DNA of 64,000 nucleotides from Rhodovulum bhavnagarense. Its GTDB lineage: Bacteria; Pseudomonadota; Alphaproteobacteria; Rhodobacterales; Rhodobacteraceae. Location of the stretch: the NCBI RefSeq assembly GCF_004343505.1, contig NZ_SLXU01000013.1:1-64000 (forward strand), read 5' to 3'. Made by a program: the position numbers and the translations under genes. Below the pieces are notes generated by a model. That model was not told where the DNA came from. It did no database searches and was given only the letters and a program-made list of their open reading frames with translations. Numbering within the stretch: position 1 is the stretch's first letter; each line of letters begins with the position of its first letter. Of this stretch, positions 47,772 to 57,562 are shown in pieces.

Positions 47772-48236
47772 ATGCAAGCAACCTTCGAGGCCCGCCTCGC
47801 CACGTTGGGCGTGACCCTGCCAGATGCCCCCGCCCCCGCGGCCAATTACGTGCCTTACGTGATCGCGGGCGACCTGGTCCATGTATCGGGCCAGGTCGCC
47901 ATGGTTGATGGCAAGTTCATCACCGGCAAGCTGGGCGCCGACATGGACGTCGCGGCCGGGGCCGCCGCCGCGCGGGCCTGTGCGATCAGTCTTCTGGCGC
48001 AGGTCAAGGCGGCCTGCGGCGGCGATCTGGACCGGCTGGTACGGGTGGTGAAGCTGACCGGCTTTGTCAACTCGACCCCCGATTTCGGAGACCAGCCCCG
48101 CGTCATCAACGGCGCCTCGGATTTCCTGGTCGAGGCATTGGGCGATGCCGGGCGGCACGCACGCTCGGCGGTCAGCGCGGCCGCGCTGCCCTTTGGTGTC
48201 GCGGTGGAAATCGAGGGTATCTTCGAAATCCGATGA
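47772..48236 (+). CDS. RidA-family protein
   Basis: A 154-residue protein of the RidA/YjgF group, whose best-known members hydrolyse reactive enamine/imine intermediates from PLP enzymes. It shows YVPYVIAGDLVHVSGQVAM, the central RACAISLLAQVKAACGGDLD and the C-terminal HARSAVSAAALPFGVAVEIEGIFEI carrying the conserved Arg of the active site. Longer RidA subfamilies like this one are less well characterised. Its stop overlaps the GDPD start by 4 bases. Confidence 0.92.
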   Translation: MQATFEARLATLGVTLPDAPAPAANYVPYVIAGDLVHVSGQVAMVDGKFITGKLGADMDVAAGAAAARACAISLLAQVKAACGGDLDRLVRVVKLTGFVNSTPDFGDQPRVINGASDFLVEALGDAGRHARSAVSAAALPFGVAVEIEGIFEIR

Positions 48237-49000
48237 GCGTACTACCGCCATCCTTCTTGCACGCCCCGATCGCCCATCGCGCCTTGCACGACCACGGGGT
48301 CGGTCGCCCCGAGAATTCGATCGAGGCAGTTCGCGCCGCGATCGCCGGCGGATTCGGCATCGAAATCGATATCCAGCCGTCCGCCGATGGCGTGCCTATG
48401 GTGTTTCATGATTACGACCTGTCCCGCCTGACGGGCGAGACAGGGCCGGTCTCGGCGCAGGGCGCGCGCGTGCTTGGCACGATGGTCTTGCGGGGCGGCG
48501 CGACGGGTATTCCCACGCTGGAACATGTGCTGGATGAGGTCGCGGGCCGCGTGCCCCTGCTGATCGAGATCAAGGATCAGGATGGCGCGATGGGCCGCGG
48601 TGTGGGGCGGCTGGAACGCGCGGTTGCGCGGTTGCTTGCGCGATATTCGGGCGATGTGGCGGTGATGTCGTTCAATCCCCATGCTGTCGCCGTTCTTGCC
48701 GAGGCCGCGCCGGATATCCCGCGCGGCCTGATCACCTGCGCGTTCGAACCGGGCGATTGGCCCACGCTGCACGCCCCGGTGCGCGACGTGCTGCGCGACA
48801 TACCCGATTACGACAGGCTCGGGGCCTGTTTCATCTCGCATCGCTGGACCGATCTGGCCCGGCCTCGGGTGCGTGCGCTGCGCCAGGCGGGTGCCGCGAT
48901 CTTGTGCTGGACCGTGAAAAGCGTCGGCGATGAACGGATCGCGCGATCCGTCGCCCACAACATTACCTTCGAGGGCTATGCCGCCGCGCACCCCGCTTGA
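48233..49000 (+). CDS. Glycerophosphodiester phosphodiesterase
   Basis: A 255-residue TIM-barrel phosphodiesterase that would release glycerol 3-phosphate from deacylated phospholipids. The catalytic His pair and metal ligands lie in APIAHRALHDHG with RPENSIEAVRAAI, GIEIDIQPSADGVPMVFHDYDL, and PLLIEIKDQ. There is no signal peptide, so it is likely cytoplasmic. ATGA overlaps the RidA gene, and the GNAT-like gene follows 12 bases later. Confidence 0.94.
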   Translation: MSVLPPSFLHAPIAHRALHDHGVGRPENSIEAVRAAIAGGFGIEIDIQPSADGVPMVFHDYDLSRLTGETGPVSAQGARVLGTMVLRGGATGIPTLEHVLDEVAGRVPLLIEIKDQDGAMGRGVGRLERAVARLLARYSGDVAVMSFNPHAVAVLAEAAPDIPRGLITCAFEPGDWPTLHAPVRDVLRDIPDYDRLGACFISHRWTDLARPRVRALRQAGAAILCWTVKSVGDERIARSVAHNITFEGYAAAHPA

Positions 49001-49012
49001 CCTGCTTGCGGC

Positions 49013-50233
49013 GTGACCCATTTCCAGCCCATGCAGGATGCGGGCAAGATACCCGACCCGGTCGAGGTCGATGTGCTGTCCTCGCTGTCGCAGATCGCGG
49101 CGGAGGACTGGGATGGCTGCGCCTGTCCAGAGGCCGCCGATGGGGGCCGCCCCGACGATCCGTTCACCACACACCGCTTTCTCAAGGCGCTTGAGGATAG
49201 CGGCTCTGTCGGGCCCGGCACCGGATGGGGGCCACATTACCTGGTGGCGCGCCAGAACGGCGTTCCGATCGGGGTTGCCCCGCTTTATGCCAAGTCTCAC
49301 AGCCAGGGCGAATACATCTTCGATCACAACTGGGCCGATGCCTATATCCGGGCCGGCGGGCGGTATTATCCGAAATTGCAGGTCGCCGTGCCCTTCACAC
49401 CGGCGACCGGGCGGCGCCTGCTGGCCCGACCGGGACATGAAACGGTGGCGCAGGCGGCGCTGGTGCAGGGGGCGGTGCAACTGGCGGCCGAAAACGGGCT
49501 GTCCTCGCTGCATGTCACCTTCTGCACCGGGGACGAGGCCCGCGCGGGTGTGCAGATGGGCCTGATGCACCGCATCACCCAGCAGTTTCACTGGGAAAAC
49601 CGCGGCTATGCCGATTTCGACGCCTTCCTGGCCGATCTGTCCTCGCGCAAGCGCAAGACGATCCGCAAGGAGCGCCGCACCGCGCAGGCGTTCGGTGGCA
49701 CGATCCGCCAGGTCAGCGGGGCCGACATCACCCGCGATCACTGGGCGGCCTTCTGGCGCTTTTACCAGGACACCGGGATGCGCAAATGGGGCACGCCCTA
49801 TCTGACCCGCGCCTTCTTCGACATCGCGCAGGAGGTTCTGCGCGACGACGCGCTTCTGGTCGTGGCAGAGCGGGGCGGCACGCCGGTGGCCGGTGCGCTG
49901 AACTTCATCGGGCGGCAGCGGCTATACGGCCGGTACTGGGGCTGTGTCGAGGATCACCCCTGCCTGCATTTCGAATGCTGCTATTACCAGGCCATTGACC
50001 ATGCCATCACGCACGGGCTGGACACGGTCGAGGCCGGCGCCCAAGGCACGCACAAACTGGCGCGCGGCTACCTGCCGGTTCAGACCCATTCCCTGCACTG
50101 GATCGCCGATCCCGGCCTGCGCGGCGCCATCGATCGCTATCTCCGGGCCGAGCGGGACGCGGTGGACGAGGAAATCGAGGTGCTGACCGATTACGGCCCC
50201 TTCCGAAAGGCGCATCCGGAGGAACATGAATGA
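49013..50233 (+). CDS. GNAT/FemAB-like acyltransferase (COG3146 type)
   Basis: A 406-residue protein of the large GNAT-like group often labelled peptidogalycan biosynthesis protein (DUF482/COG3146). Visible features are [54 protein letters not shown], the basic [16 protein letters not shown] and a late HTLARGYLP-like [18 protein letters not shown]. The acceptor is unknown. The start is uncertain: a GTG at 49013 or an ATG at 49031. It overlaps the next gene by 4 bases (ATGA), so it is in one unit with RidA, GDPD and PCD. Confidence 0.82.
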   Translation: MTHFQPMQDAGKIPDPVEVDVLSSLSQIAAEDWDGCACPEAADGGRPDDPFTTHRFLKALEDSGSVGPGTGWGPHYLVARQNGVPIGVAPLYAKSHSQGEYIFDHNWADAYIRAGGRYYPKLQVAVPFTPATGRRLLARPGHETVAQAALVQGAVQLAAENGLSSLHVTFCTGDEARAGVQMGLMHRITQQFHWENRGYADFDAFLADLSSRKRKTIRKERRTAQAFGGTIRQVSGADITRDHWAAFWRFYQDTGMRKWGTPYLTRAFFDIAQEVLRDDALLVVAERGGTPVAGALNFIGRQRLYGRYWGCVEDHPCLHFECCYYQAIDHAITHGLDTVEAGAQGTHKLARGYLPVQTHSLHWIADPGLRGAIDRYLRAERDAVDEEIEVLTDYGPFRKAHPEEHE

Positions 50234-50523
50234 CCGACAGACTGACCGACGCCGAACGCGAAACCGACCTTGCACCGCTGCTGGACAAGGGCTGGGCGAT
50301 GGACCCGCGGGGCGATGCGATCAAGCGGACCTTCGTGTTCGACGATTTCGTTCACGCTTTCGGTTTCATGGCCCGCGTGGCCCTGGTTGCTGAAAAGATG
50401 AATCACCACCCCGAATGGACCAATGTCTACGCCACGGTAGAGGTGCGGCTGACCACCCATGATGCCGGCGGGCTGACGATGCAGGACATCGTGCTTGCCC
50501 GCCGGATGGAGGTGCTGGCCTGA
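50230..50523 (+). CDS. Pterin-4a-carbinolamine dehydratase family protein
   Basis: A 97-residue protein with the PCD hallmark [29 protein letters not shown], including the two active-site histidines. It recycles oxidised pterin cofactor in organisms with pterin-dependent hydroxylases, and lone copies may have other pterin roles. It starts in an ATGA overlap and ends 3 bases from the convergent peroxiredoxin gene. Confidence 0.93.
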   Translation: MTDRLTDAERETDLAPLLDKGWAMDPRGDAIKRTFVFDDFVHAFGFMARVALVAEKMNHHPEWTNVYATVEVRLTTHDAGGLTMQDIVLARRMEVLA

Positions 50524-50526
50524 TCC

Positions 50527-51015
50527 TTACAGCGCGTCCAGCAACGCTTCACCGGCCGAGACATCGCACGCGCCCGGATTGTCCTCGACATTGAGAATGC
50601 GAACCTCGCCATCCTCCACCAGCATCGAGTAGCGTTGCGAGCGGTCGATCAGGCCCACCGGCGGCGCGGTGAAATCCAGCCCCAGCGCCGTGGTAAAGCT
50701 GGCATCGGGATCGCCCAGCATGGTGATGCCGGCGGCCGTGGCCCCGGTCGCCGCGCCCCAGGCGCCCATCACGAAAGGGTCGTTGACCGACACGCAGATC
50801 ACCTCGTCCACGCCCTTGGCGCGCAACTCGTCATGGGCGCGGATGAAGCTGGGTACATGGGCGGAATGGCAGGTCGGCGTGAACGCGCCGGGCACGGCGA
50901 AGATCACGACCTTGCGGCCCTTGATCCGTTCGCCAAGGTTCACCTGTTCCGGCCCATCGGCCCCCATATGCACAAGCGTCGCGTCGGGCAGCCTGTCACC
51001 GGTCGAAATCGTCAT
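50527..51015 (-). CDS. Peroxiredoxin (Prx5/PMP20 type)
   Basis: A 162-residue thiol peroxidase that reduces H2O2 and organic hydroperoxides. The peroxidatic Cys lies in VPGAFTPTCHSAHVP (about residue 49), with the conserved Arg/Thr context. A second Cys near the C-terminus (NPGACDVS) could resolve. RIKGRKVVIFAVPG and VNDPFVMGAWG are typical of the Prx5 group. The ATG at 51015 follows GAGGGAGAGA. It is divergent from the FAD oxidoreductase gene. Confidence 0.94.
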   Translation of the reverse strand: MTISTGDRLPDATLVHMGADGPEQVNLGERIKGRKVVIFAVPGAFTPTCHSAHVPSFIRAHDELRAKGVDEVICVSVNDPFVMGAWGAATGATAAGITMLGDPDASFTTALGLDFTAPPVGLIDRSQRYSMLVEDGEVRILNVEDNPGACDVSAGEALLDAL

Positions 51016-51095
51016 GGGTCTCTCCCTCTTGATTGCCATTTCTTCCCCGCGTCAGGTAGTTTGCGCGGGACGTCAGGCCAGCGGAGAGACTGCAA

Positions 51096-52301
51096 ATGTC
51101 CCATATCGTCATCATCGGGGCCGGGCAGGCCGGGGCGGCACTGGCCGCCAAGCTGCGGGCGCTGGGCCATGCCGGGCCGATCACCATGATCGGCGAGGAA
51201 TCCGTGCCCCCCTATCAGCGCCCGCCGCTGTCCAAGAAATACCTGCTGGGCGAGATGCCGCTGGAGCGGCTCTTTCTGCGGCCCGAATCCTTTTATGCCG
51301 AGAACGGGATCGAGTTGCGGCTGTCCGATACCGCCGTGGCCATCGACCGGGCCGACCGCAAGGTGATCGCGGGCGGCGCGGCGATCCCCTATGACCAGCT
51401 TGCGCTGACCACCGGCGCGGTGGCGCGCCGCCTGCCGGGGGCCATCGGGGGCGAGTTGGCCGGGGTGCATGTGGTGCGGACGCTGGCCGATGTCGATACC
51501 ATGGCGCCCGATTTCGCGCCGGGCCGCCGGGTGCTGGTGCTGGGCGGCGGCTATGTCGGGCTGGAGGCCGCGGCGGTCGCCGCGCAGCGGGGCATGCAGG
51601 TCACGCTGCTGCAGCATTCCGACCGGGTGCTGCGCCGGATCGCCTGCCCCGAAACCTCGGCCTATTTCGCCCGGCTGCACCGCGATCACGGGGTGGACCT
51701 GCGCGAGAATACCCAGATCGCCGCCCTGCGCGGCGGGACATGGGTGGAACAGGCCGATCTGTCCGACGGCACCTCGATGGAGGTGGACACGGTGATCGTC
51801 GGCATCGGCGTGACGCCGGCCACCAGCCTGGCGGAGGCCGCCGGTCTGGCCATCGAGAACGGAATCGCCGTGGACGAGATGGGCCGCACCACTGACCCGC
51901 GGATCTGGGCGGCGGGCGATTGCACCAGTTTTCCCTTCCGGGGCGCGCGCATCCGGCTGGAAAGCGTGCAGAACGCCATCGACCAGGCCGAGGCCGTCGC
52001 CGCCAACATGCTGGGGTCGGAGGCACCTTATGTGCCGGTCCCGTGGTTCTGGTCGGACCAGTATGACGTGAAACTGCAGATCGCGGGGCTGAACACCGGG
52101 TACGATCGCGTGGTGGTCCGCAAGGGCGACCGCGATCTGACCGTCAGCCACTGGTATTTCCGCGGCGCGAACCTGCTGGCCGTGGACGCGATGAACGATC
52201 CGCGCGCCTACATGACCGCCAAGCGCCTGATCGAGGCCGGTCGCTCGCCCGACCCCGGCATGGTGGTCTCGGGCGACCTCAAGTCGCTGATGGCCGCGTG
52301 A
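51096..52301 (+). CDS. FAD-dependent ferredoxin reductase-like oxidoreductase
   Basis: A 401-residue flavoprotein resembling rhodocoxin/putidaredoxin reductases. The N-terminal FAD Rossmann motif is HIVIIGAGQAGAALAAKL, the NAD(P)H motif is RVLVLGGGYVGLEAAAVAAQ (about 145-164), and the second FAD motif is RIWAAGDCTSF. PPYQRPPLSKKYLLGE is typical of the family. A partner ferredoxin or P450 is not visible nearby. Its stop overlaps the rsmD GTG by 4 bases. Confidence 0.92.
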   Translation: MSHIVIIGAGQAGAALAAKLRALGHAGPITMIGEESVPPYQRPPLSKKYLLGEMPLERLFLRPESFYAENGIELRLSDTAVAIDRADRKVIAGGAAIPYDQLALTTGAVARRLPGAIGGELAGVHVVRTLADVDTMAPDFAPGRRVLVLGGGYVGLEAAAVAAQRGMQVTLLQHSDRVLRRIACPETSAYFARLHRDHGVDLRENTQIAALRGGTWVEQADLSDGTSMEVDTVIVGIGVTPATSLAEAAGLAIENGIAVDEMGRTTDPRIWAAGDCTSFPFRGARIRLESVQNAIDQAEAVAANMLGSEAPYVPVPWFWSDQYDVKLQIAGLNTGYDRVVVRKGDRDLTVSHWYFRGANLLAVDAMNDPRAYMTAKRLIEAGRSPDPGMVVSGDLKSLMAA

Positions 52302-52858
52302 GGATCATCGCGGGGCGCAACAGGGGGCTGAGCCTGGCCTCGGTCGGCAAGGGCGACAAGGGCGCGCATCTGCGCCCCACCACCGACCGGGTGCGCGAAA
52401 GCCTGTTCAACCTGATCCTGAACGGCCCCTATGGCGATCCGGTGACGGGTGCGCGGGTGCTCGACCTGTTCGCGGGCACCGGCGCGCTGGGGCTTGAGGC
52501 GCTGTCGCGCGGCGCGGCGCAGGTGACATTCGTCGAGAACGGGGCAAAGGCCGCCGCGTTGATCCGCGAGAATGTCGCGAAATGCCGGGCCGGGTCCGAG
52601 ACGCGGCTGATCCGCCGCGATGCCACCCGGCTTGGGGCACATGACGGGGCACCCTTTGACCTGGTCTTCCTTGATCCGCCCTATGGCAAGGGGCTGGGCG
52701 AACGCGCGCTGGTCGCGGCGCTTGCGGGTGGCTGGATCGCACGCGGTGCATTGATCCTTTGGGAAGAGGGCGCCGCCGTCACGCCGCCCGAGGGTCTGCG
52801 CCTGCTCGATAGCCGCCGCTATGGCGACACCCGCATCGCGATCCTTGCCCGCGACTAG
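52298..52858 (+). CDS. rsmD: 16S rRNA (guanine966-N2)-methyltransferase RsmD
   Basis: RsmD methylates G966 of 16S rRNA. The 186-residue protein has the family start RIIAGRNRGLSL, the LRPTTDRVRESLFN segment, the SAM site VLDLFAGTGALGLEALSRGA and the catalytic LVFLDPPYGKG (NPPY-type). The GTG start overlaps the stop of the oxidoreductase gene (GTGA), so translation is coupled. The gene is convergent with the LOG-family gene. Confidence 0.95.
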   Translation: MRIIAGRNRGLSLASVGKGDKGAHLRPTTDRVRESLFNLILNGPYGDPVTGARVLDLFAGTGALGLEALSRGAAQVTFVENGAKAAALIRENVAKCRAGSETRLIRRDATRLGAHDGAPFDLVFLDPPYGKGLGERALVAALAGGWIARGALILWEEGAAVTPPEGLRLLDSRRYGDTRIAILARD

Positions 52859-52927
52859 TGCATAAGGGTCTCGGGGGGCACGGCGGTACCCGGCACACCG
52901 GTCACTCTTTCGGCAGGACGAGCTGTT

Positions 52928-52949
52928 CTTCTTCTTGGTAAAAATACCC
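52928..52949 (-). repeat. Copy D of the dispersed 22-base 3'-end repeat
   Basis: Read on the minus strand: GGGTATTTT, TA, CCAAGAAGAAG. It begins 40 bases after the stop of the LOG-family gene on that gene's strand, inside the 131-base gap convergent with rsmD. A short GC-rich stem (CCGCC / GGCGG) lies just before it on the same strand. Confidence 0.8.
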
Positions 52950-52989
52950 TTTGAAAGGTTGATGCCGCCGCGCCGGGCGGGGGGATGGG

Positions 52990-53805
52990 TCACGTAGGGG
53001 GGCGCCAGGCCTCGATCGCCGCCACTGCCTCCGCGGCGGTTTCCACGTAGGTGAACAGCTCCAGGTCCTCGCGCGCGATGGTGCCCGCTTCGGCCAGCGC
53101 CTCCCAGTTGATGATCTTTTCCCAGAACGCGCGCCCGAACAGCAGGAAGGGCACCGGGTCCATCCGCTTGGTCTGGATCAGGGTCAGCGCCTCGAACATC
53201 TCGTCCAGCGTTCCGAACCCGCCGGGAAAGATCGCGACCGCCGCCGCCCGCATCAGGAAATGCATCTTTCTGATGCCGAAATAGTGAAAGTTGAAACACA
53301 GCTCGGGCGTGATGAAATCGTTGGGGCGTTGTTCATGCGGCAGCACGATATTCAACCCGATCGACACGCCGCCCGCCTCTGCCGCGCCGCGATTGCCCGC
53401 CTCCATCACGCCGGGGCCGCCGCCGGTGACGATGACATAGTCCAGGCCTTCGGTTTTCTGGCCCTTCAGCGTCATGAGCCGTGCGAATTCGCGCGCCTCG
53501 TCGTAATATAGGCTCAGTTCGGCCAGGGTCTGGGTTTGGGCCTTGTGGCTTTGTTCCGGTTCGGGGATCCGGGCGCCGCCGAACAGGACGATGGTGCTTT
53601 CGACCCCGTATTCCTGCATCGCCAGATCCGGCTTTGTCAGCTCGAGCTGTAGACGCACACCGCGCATCTCGTCGCGGCACAGGAAATCGGGATCGGCAAA
53701 AGCCAGGCGATAGGCGGGCGACAGGGTCTGCGGCGTTTCGGGTGTTTGCCACTGCCGTTCCACATCGGTCCGTGCATCGGGAAAGCTGCGTTTGACGTTG
53801 TCCAT
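52990..53805 (-). CDS. LOG-family protein (cytokinin riboside 5'-monophosphate phosphoribohydrolase type)
   Basis: A 271-residue protein of the LOG family. The nucleotide-binding motif [21 protein letters not shown] and the upstream [16 protein letters not shown] are the two family signatures. It is longer than the plant-type LOG enzymes, with about 80 extra N-terminal residues. Related bacterial enzymes hydrolyse AMP-type nucleotides to adenine and ribose phosphate. The ATG at 53805 follows GAGGGCAGG. It is divergent from dapD, and the open frame continues beyond the start without coding sense. Confidence 0.9.
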   Translation of the reverse strand: MDNVKRSFPDARTDVERQWQTPETPQTLSPAYRLAFADPDFLCRDEMRGVRLQLELTKPDLAMQEYGVESTIVLFGGARIPEPEQSHKAQTQTLAELSLYYDEAREFARLMTLKGQKTEGLDYVIVTGGGPGVMEAGNRGAAEAGGVSIGLNIVLPHEQRPNDFITPELCFNFHYFGIRKMHFLMRAAAVAIFPGGFGTLDEMFEALTLIQTKRMDPVPFLLFGRAFWEKIINWEALAEAGTIAREDLELFTYVETAAEAVAAIEAWRPPT

Positions 53806-53898
53806 CCTGCCCTCGCTTTCGTCGAGATTGCGCCCTTGCCCCTCAGCGTCTATAGCCTCGGGCGCAATCGGACCAGTCACCATCCCCGGAGGAGCCCA

Positions 53899-54726
53899 AT
53901 GTCCAACGCCCAGCTCGAAGCCGCCATCGAAGCCGCGTGGGAAGCGCGCGACACCATCACGCCCTCGACCGGCGGCGAGACCCGCGAGGCGATCGAGACC
54001 ACGCTGGCCGCGCTGGACGCGGGCGCCCTGCGGGTGGCCGAGCGCCAGGAGAACGGCGACTGGCATGTGAACCAGTGGGCGAAAAAGGCGGTGCTGCTGG
54101 GCTTTCGCCTGAAGGACATGGAACAGCAGGATGGCGGCCCGCAGGGTGGCCACTGGTGGGACAAGGTCGATTCGAAATTCAAGGGCTGGGGCGATGCGGA
54201 ATGGCGCGAGGCCGGGTTCCGCGCGGTACCCAACTGCGTGGTGCGGCGGTCTGCCTATATCGCGCCGGGCGTGGTGCTGATGCCCAGTTTCGTCAACCTC
54301 GGCGCCTATGTGGACGAGGGCACGATGGTCGACACCTGGGCGACCGTGGGCAGCTGCGCGCAGATCGGCAAGAACGTGCACCTGTCGGGCGGCGTGGGCA
54401 TCGGCGGCGTGCTGGAGCCGATGCAGGCCGGCCCGACCATCATCGAGGACAACTGCTTTATCGGGGCGCGCTCCGAGGTGGTCGAGGGCTGCATCGTGCG
54501 CGAGGGCTCGGTCCTTGGTATGGGTGTGTTCATCGGCAAGTCGACCAAGATCGTCGACCGCGAAACCGGTAATGTCATGTATGGCGAGGTTCCGCCCTAT
54601 TCGGTGGTGGTCGCCGGGTCCATGCCCTCGAAGGGCGGCGTGAACCTTTATTGCGCTGTGATCGTGAAACGGGTGGATGCACAGACGCGTTCGAAAACCG
54701 GTATCAACGAGTTACTGCGTGACTGA
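53899..54726 (+). CDS. dapD: Tetrahydrodipicolinate N-succinyltransferase
   Basis: This enzyme is the succinylation step of the DAP/lysine pathway. The 275-residue protein has an N-terminal helical domain and a left-handed beta-helix with hexapeptide repeats. The repeats start near [20 protein letters not shown] and continue through [17 protein letters not shown] and [15 protein letters not shown], with the family C-terminus [23 protein letters not shown] precedes the ATG. dapE, a later step, lies about 1.6 kb downstream. Confidence 0.97.
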   Translation: MSNAQLEAAIEAAWEARDTITPSTGGETREAIETTLAALDAGALRVAERQENGDWHVNQWAKKAVLLGFRLKDMEQQDGGPQGGHWWDKVDSKFKGWGDAEWREAGFRAVPNCVVRRSAYIAPGVVLMPSFVNLGAYVDEGTMVDTWATVGSCAQIGKNVHLSGGVGIGGVLEPMQAGPTIIEDNCFIGARSEVVEGCIVREGSVLGMGVFIGKSTKIVDRETGNVMYGEVPPYSVVVAGSMPSKGGVNLYCAVIVKRVDAQTRSKTGINELLRD

Positions 54727-55051
54727 CAAGCCCCGCAAAGCCCATTTTGTCTATACGCTTCTGGTGCAGGTCGGCCGCAAGGCCGATGACGGCCTGCCCG
54801 AGGGTGCGACCGGCGCGGGGCTGATTTGTTATGCCTCGGGCGTGGACGAGGCCGAGGCGGTACGCGAAACGGTGGCGGTGCTGAAACAGGCGGGGCTTGC
54901 GCCGCTTGAGGTCACCGGCCATGGCACCGCCGCGGAACGCCGGGCCGAAGGCCACGAGATCGACGCCGAGGAAGAGGCTCTAATGGCTCGCGCATTGGCC
55001 GAGAACGCGGTCATCGTCGCCCAGATGGAGCCGTTCTTTGATGCCGATTAG
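54719..55051 (+). CDS. Small conserved-looking hypothetical protein
   Basis: A 110-residue soluble protein. The GTG start at 54719 overlaps the dapD end by 8 bases. Features are [37 protein letters not shown] and an acidic C-terminal half ([21 protein letters not shown]). I do not recognise a family. The overlap with dapD suggests co-expression. Its last 4 bases overlap the end of the convergent Hint-protein gene. Confidence 0.72.
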   Translation: MTDKPRKAHFVYTLLVQVGRKADDGLPEGATGAGLICYASGVDEAEAVRETVAVLKQAGLAPLEVTGHGTAAERRAEGHEIDAEEEALMARALAENAVIVAQMEPFFDAD

Positions 55052-56124
55052 CGGCTGAGCAGCGCAGAACGCAGTGTCGCGGCCTCGAACTCCCGAAGCA
55101 GGCGGCGGGCCGGGATGTCATGCAGCGGCAGCGCCTCGGCAGGCAGGGCGTGAAGGCAACTCGTCGCCAGCACCCGCGGGCTTTTGCGGATTTGCCCCAC
55201 GAACAGGCTCTCGATCGGACAGCCGGCGGCCTCGACGATTTCGTGCCGGTCCAGCAGAACCTGGTGATAGCGTAGCACGCATAATCCGCGTCGGCGAAGC
55301 GCGTGCGGGCCGGGGCATAGCCACTGTGCCTCGATCAACACCTCGTCGGCGCCGAACAGGTATTCGACATCGGCCCCACCGATCACCAGGCGCTGTTCTG
55401 GCGCGACGATGATATCCTGCGCCAGCCCCAGGTATGGCGCCAGGAGTTGCACCGGGGCCGCCCCGCCCAGCGCCGGCACCTCGTGCCCACCTGCCCAGCG
55501 CACCGGTACCGAACCGTTGTCGCGGGTTTTCACCAGGTCGCCGGGGCGCAGTGTCTCGATCGGGGCGGGTCCGGTCGGGGTCAGGACCGGCGTGCCGGCG
55601 GCGATGCTGGGGCGCAGGCCCACCGGTTCCAGCGTATCGGCAATGGCCACGCAGTCGATCCCGCCATGCAGCCGCACGCCCCCTGCACCGTTACAAAGCA
55701 GGGCAATATCTTCCTGTATCAGCGGCAGGGGATCGGGGAATTCCTTTTGCACCAGGATACCCTCGGCGGCCTCCTCCAGCGAAAGCAACCCCCGTCCCGC
55801 CACCATGTCCCAGCAAAGGGTCAGGCGGATACGGCCTGACAGGTGCGCCGCGCCCCGATCCAGCGTGACCTGGTAGCGCCGCCGTCCCAGCCGGTGCGCC
55901 AGCACGACCCGGCTGCCCGCGGTGATCTGGATCGACAGGTGCCGTGGCCGCGGGCCGGGCACATGCAACAGCAGTAAAGTTCCTTCCGCGAGATGTGCAC
56001 GGCCCAGTTCGGCCTCGATCTGGAGGCTGCCGCGCCGGAGCGCCGAGCCGGTTGCCGATGCATCGCCAGGGCAGGGCGCCAGGCCGCCGGGGGTCGAGGG
56101 GTCGGTGACGGCGATCCAGCTCAT
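55048..56124 (-). CDS. Hint (hedgehog/intein) domain protein
   Basis: A 358-residue protein. The N-terminal half (1-175) is of unknown type and beta-rich. The second half is a Hint_2-like domain starting near residue 176: [41 protein letters not shown], then QNIIVAPEQ-like [13 protein letters not shown] and the block with [17 protein letters not shown]. Hint domains cleave or rearrange peptide bonds using an N-terminal Cys. Here the aligned position is Ser or Ala rather than Cys, so autoprocessing is uncertain. The ATG at 56124 gives [10 protein letters not shown]. It is wedged between dapD and dapE on the opposite strand. Confidence 0.82.
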   Translation of the reverse strand: MSWIAVTDPSTPGGLAPCPGDASATGSALRRGSLQIEAELGRAHLAEGTLLLLHVPGPRPRHLSIQITAGSRVVLAHRLGRRRYQVTLDRGAAHLSGRIRLTLCWDMVAGRGLLSLEEAAEGILVQKEFPDPLPLIQEDIALLCNGAGGVRLHGGIDCVAIADTLEPVGLRPSIAAGTPVLTPTGPAPIETLRPGDLVKTRDNGSVPVRWAGGHEVPALGGAAPVQLLAPYLGLAQDIIVAPEQRLVIGGADVEYLFGADEVLIEAQWLCPGPHALRRRGLCVLRYHQVLLDRHEIVEAAGCPIESLFVGQIRKSPRVLATSCLHALPAEALPLHDIPARRLLREFEAATLRSALLSR

Positions 56125-56360
56125 GCCCGGTCCCCTGCCGGGGGGCAAAGGCGTCCGATGATCTGGCGTTGCGATCTGGCCATGCCTTCTGTTCCCCTTG
56201 GCCGCGGATGCCGCGCGGCCTGACCCGGTTGGGATCATGGCGAAAAATTTCCGCCGGGTTAAGGGCTGATAGCCTTACCTTTGTCCAGAATCCGGCCGCA
56301 AGTTGCAGCGCGCGCGCGCGCAGGCTATCGCTGGTGCGACCAAAGCCGAAGGATGCCTTG

Positions 56361-57509
56361 ATGACCATGCCCACCGATCCCGTCGCCCTGACCGCCGAGT
56401 TGATCCGCTGCCCCTCGGTCACGCCGACAGAGGGCGGCGCGCTGCGTCTGCTTGAGACGCGGCTTTCCGCGGCCGGGTTCGAGTGTCGGCGGATCGACCG
56501 GGGAGGCGTGGCAAATCTCTTTGCCCGCTGGGGCGCGCGGGGGCATCCGGCGAGTTTCGGGTTCAATGGCCATACCGACGTGGTGCCGGCGGGCGACACC
56601 GTCGCCTGGACCCATGCGCCATTCGGTGCGACGCAAGCCGAGGGTTGGCTATGGGGGCGGGGGGCCGTGGACATGAAATCGGGCGTGGCGGCCTTTGTCG
56701 CGGCGGCCATCGATTTCGTGCGCGACACGCCGCCCGATGGCGCCATCGTTCTGGCGATTACCGGCGACGAAGAGGGCGACGCGGTCGACGGCACGACGGC
56801 GCTGCTGGACTGGATGGCAGATGAGGGCGAGCGGATGTCGGTCTGTCTGGTGGGGGAACCCACCAGCCGCGAAATCCTTGGCGACATGATGAAGATCGGC
56901 AGGCGCGGATCGATCACCGCCTGGTTCACTGCCCATGGTGTGCAGGGCCATGCCGCCTATCCGCAGCGTGCGCAAAACCCTATCCCGGCGCTGGCCCGCC
57001 TGATCGAACGGCTGACGGCCTATCGGCTGGACGAAGGCACGCGCCATTTCGACCCCTCGACCTTGGCCGTCACAACGTTCGATACCGGCAATCCCGCAAC
57101 CAACGTCATCCCCGGCTTGTGCCGCGCGACCGTGAACATCCGGTTCAACGAGGTCCACAGCCCCGACAGCCTGGCCGAATGGCTGCGTGCCGAGGCCGAC
57201 AAGGTGACCGAGGAAACCGGCATCCGCTTTGACATGGAAACCAGGCTTTCGGGTGAAAGTTTCCTGACGCCGCCGGGCGTCCTGTCAGACCTGGTCGCGC
57301 GCGCGATCGAGACCGAGACCGGCCAGCGGCCGGAACTTTCGACATCGGGCGGCACGTCGGATGCGCGTTTTGTCAAGGATCACTGCCCGGTAGTGGAATT
57401 CGGCCTTGTGGGAAGGACGATGCACCAGGTCGACGAGCGGGTGGCGATTGACCAGATTGGCGCGCTGAAACGGATCTATTCGCGTATCCTTGCCGACTAT
57501 TTCGGCTAG
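56361..57509 (+). CDS. dapE: Succinyl-diaminopimelate desuccinylase
   Basis: DapE is the di-zinc enzyme that removes succinate from N-succinyl-LL-DAP. The 382-residue M20-family protein has metal and catalytic residues in [39 protein letters not shown] and the C-terminal [20 protein letters not shown], with the family [11 protein letters not shown]. The dimerisation domain lies in the middle (about 175-290). AAGGA precedes the ATG at 56361, and an ATG two codons later is possible. Confidence 0.96.
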   Translation: MTMPTDPVALTAELIRCPSVTPTEGGALRLLETRLSAAGFECRRIDRGGVANLFARWGARGHPASFGFNGHTDVVPAGDTVAWTHAPFGATQAEGWLWGRGAVDMKSGVAAFVAAAIDFVRDTPPDGAIVLAITGDEEGDAVDGTTALLDWMADEGERMSVCLVGEPTSREILGDMMKIGRRGSITAWFTAHGVQGHAAYPQRAQNPIPALARLIERLTAYRLDEGTRHFDPSTLAVTTFDTGNPATNVIPGLCRATVNIRFNEVHSPDSLAEWLRAEADKVTEETGIRFDMETRLSGESFLTPPGVLSDLVARAIETETGQRPELSTSGGTSDARFVKDHCPVVEFGLVGRTMHQVDERVAIDQIGALKRIYSRILADYFG

Positions 57510-57562
57510 GGCGCGACGCTTTGCGGCTGACGGCGGGGGGCGGTCGTGATACTCCGTTGCGC

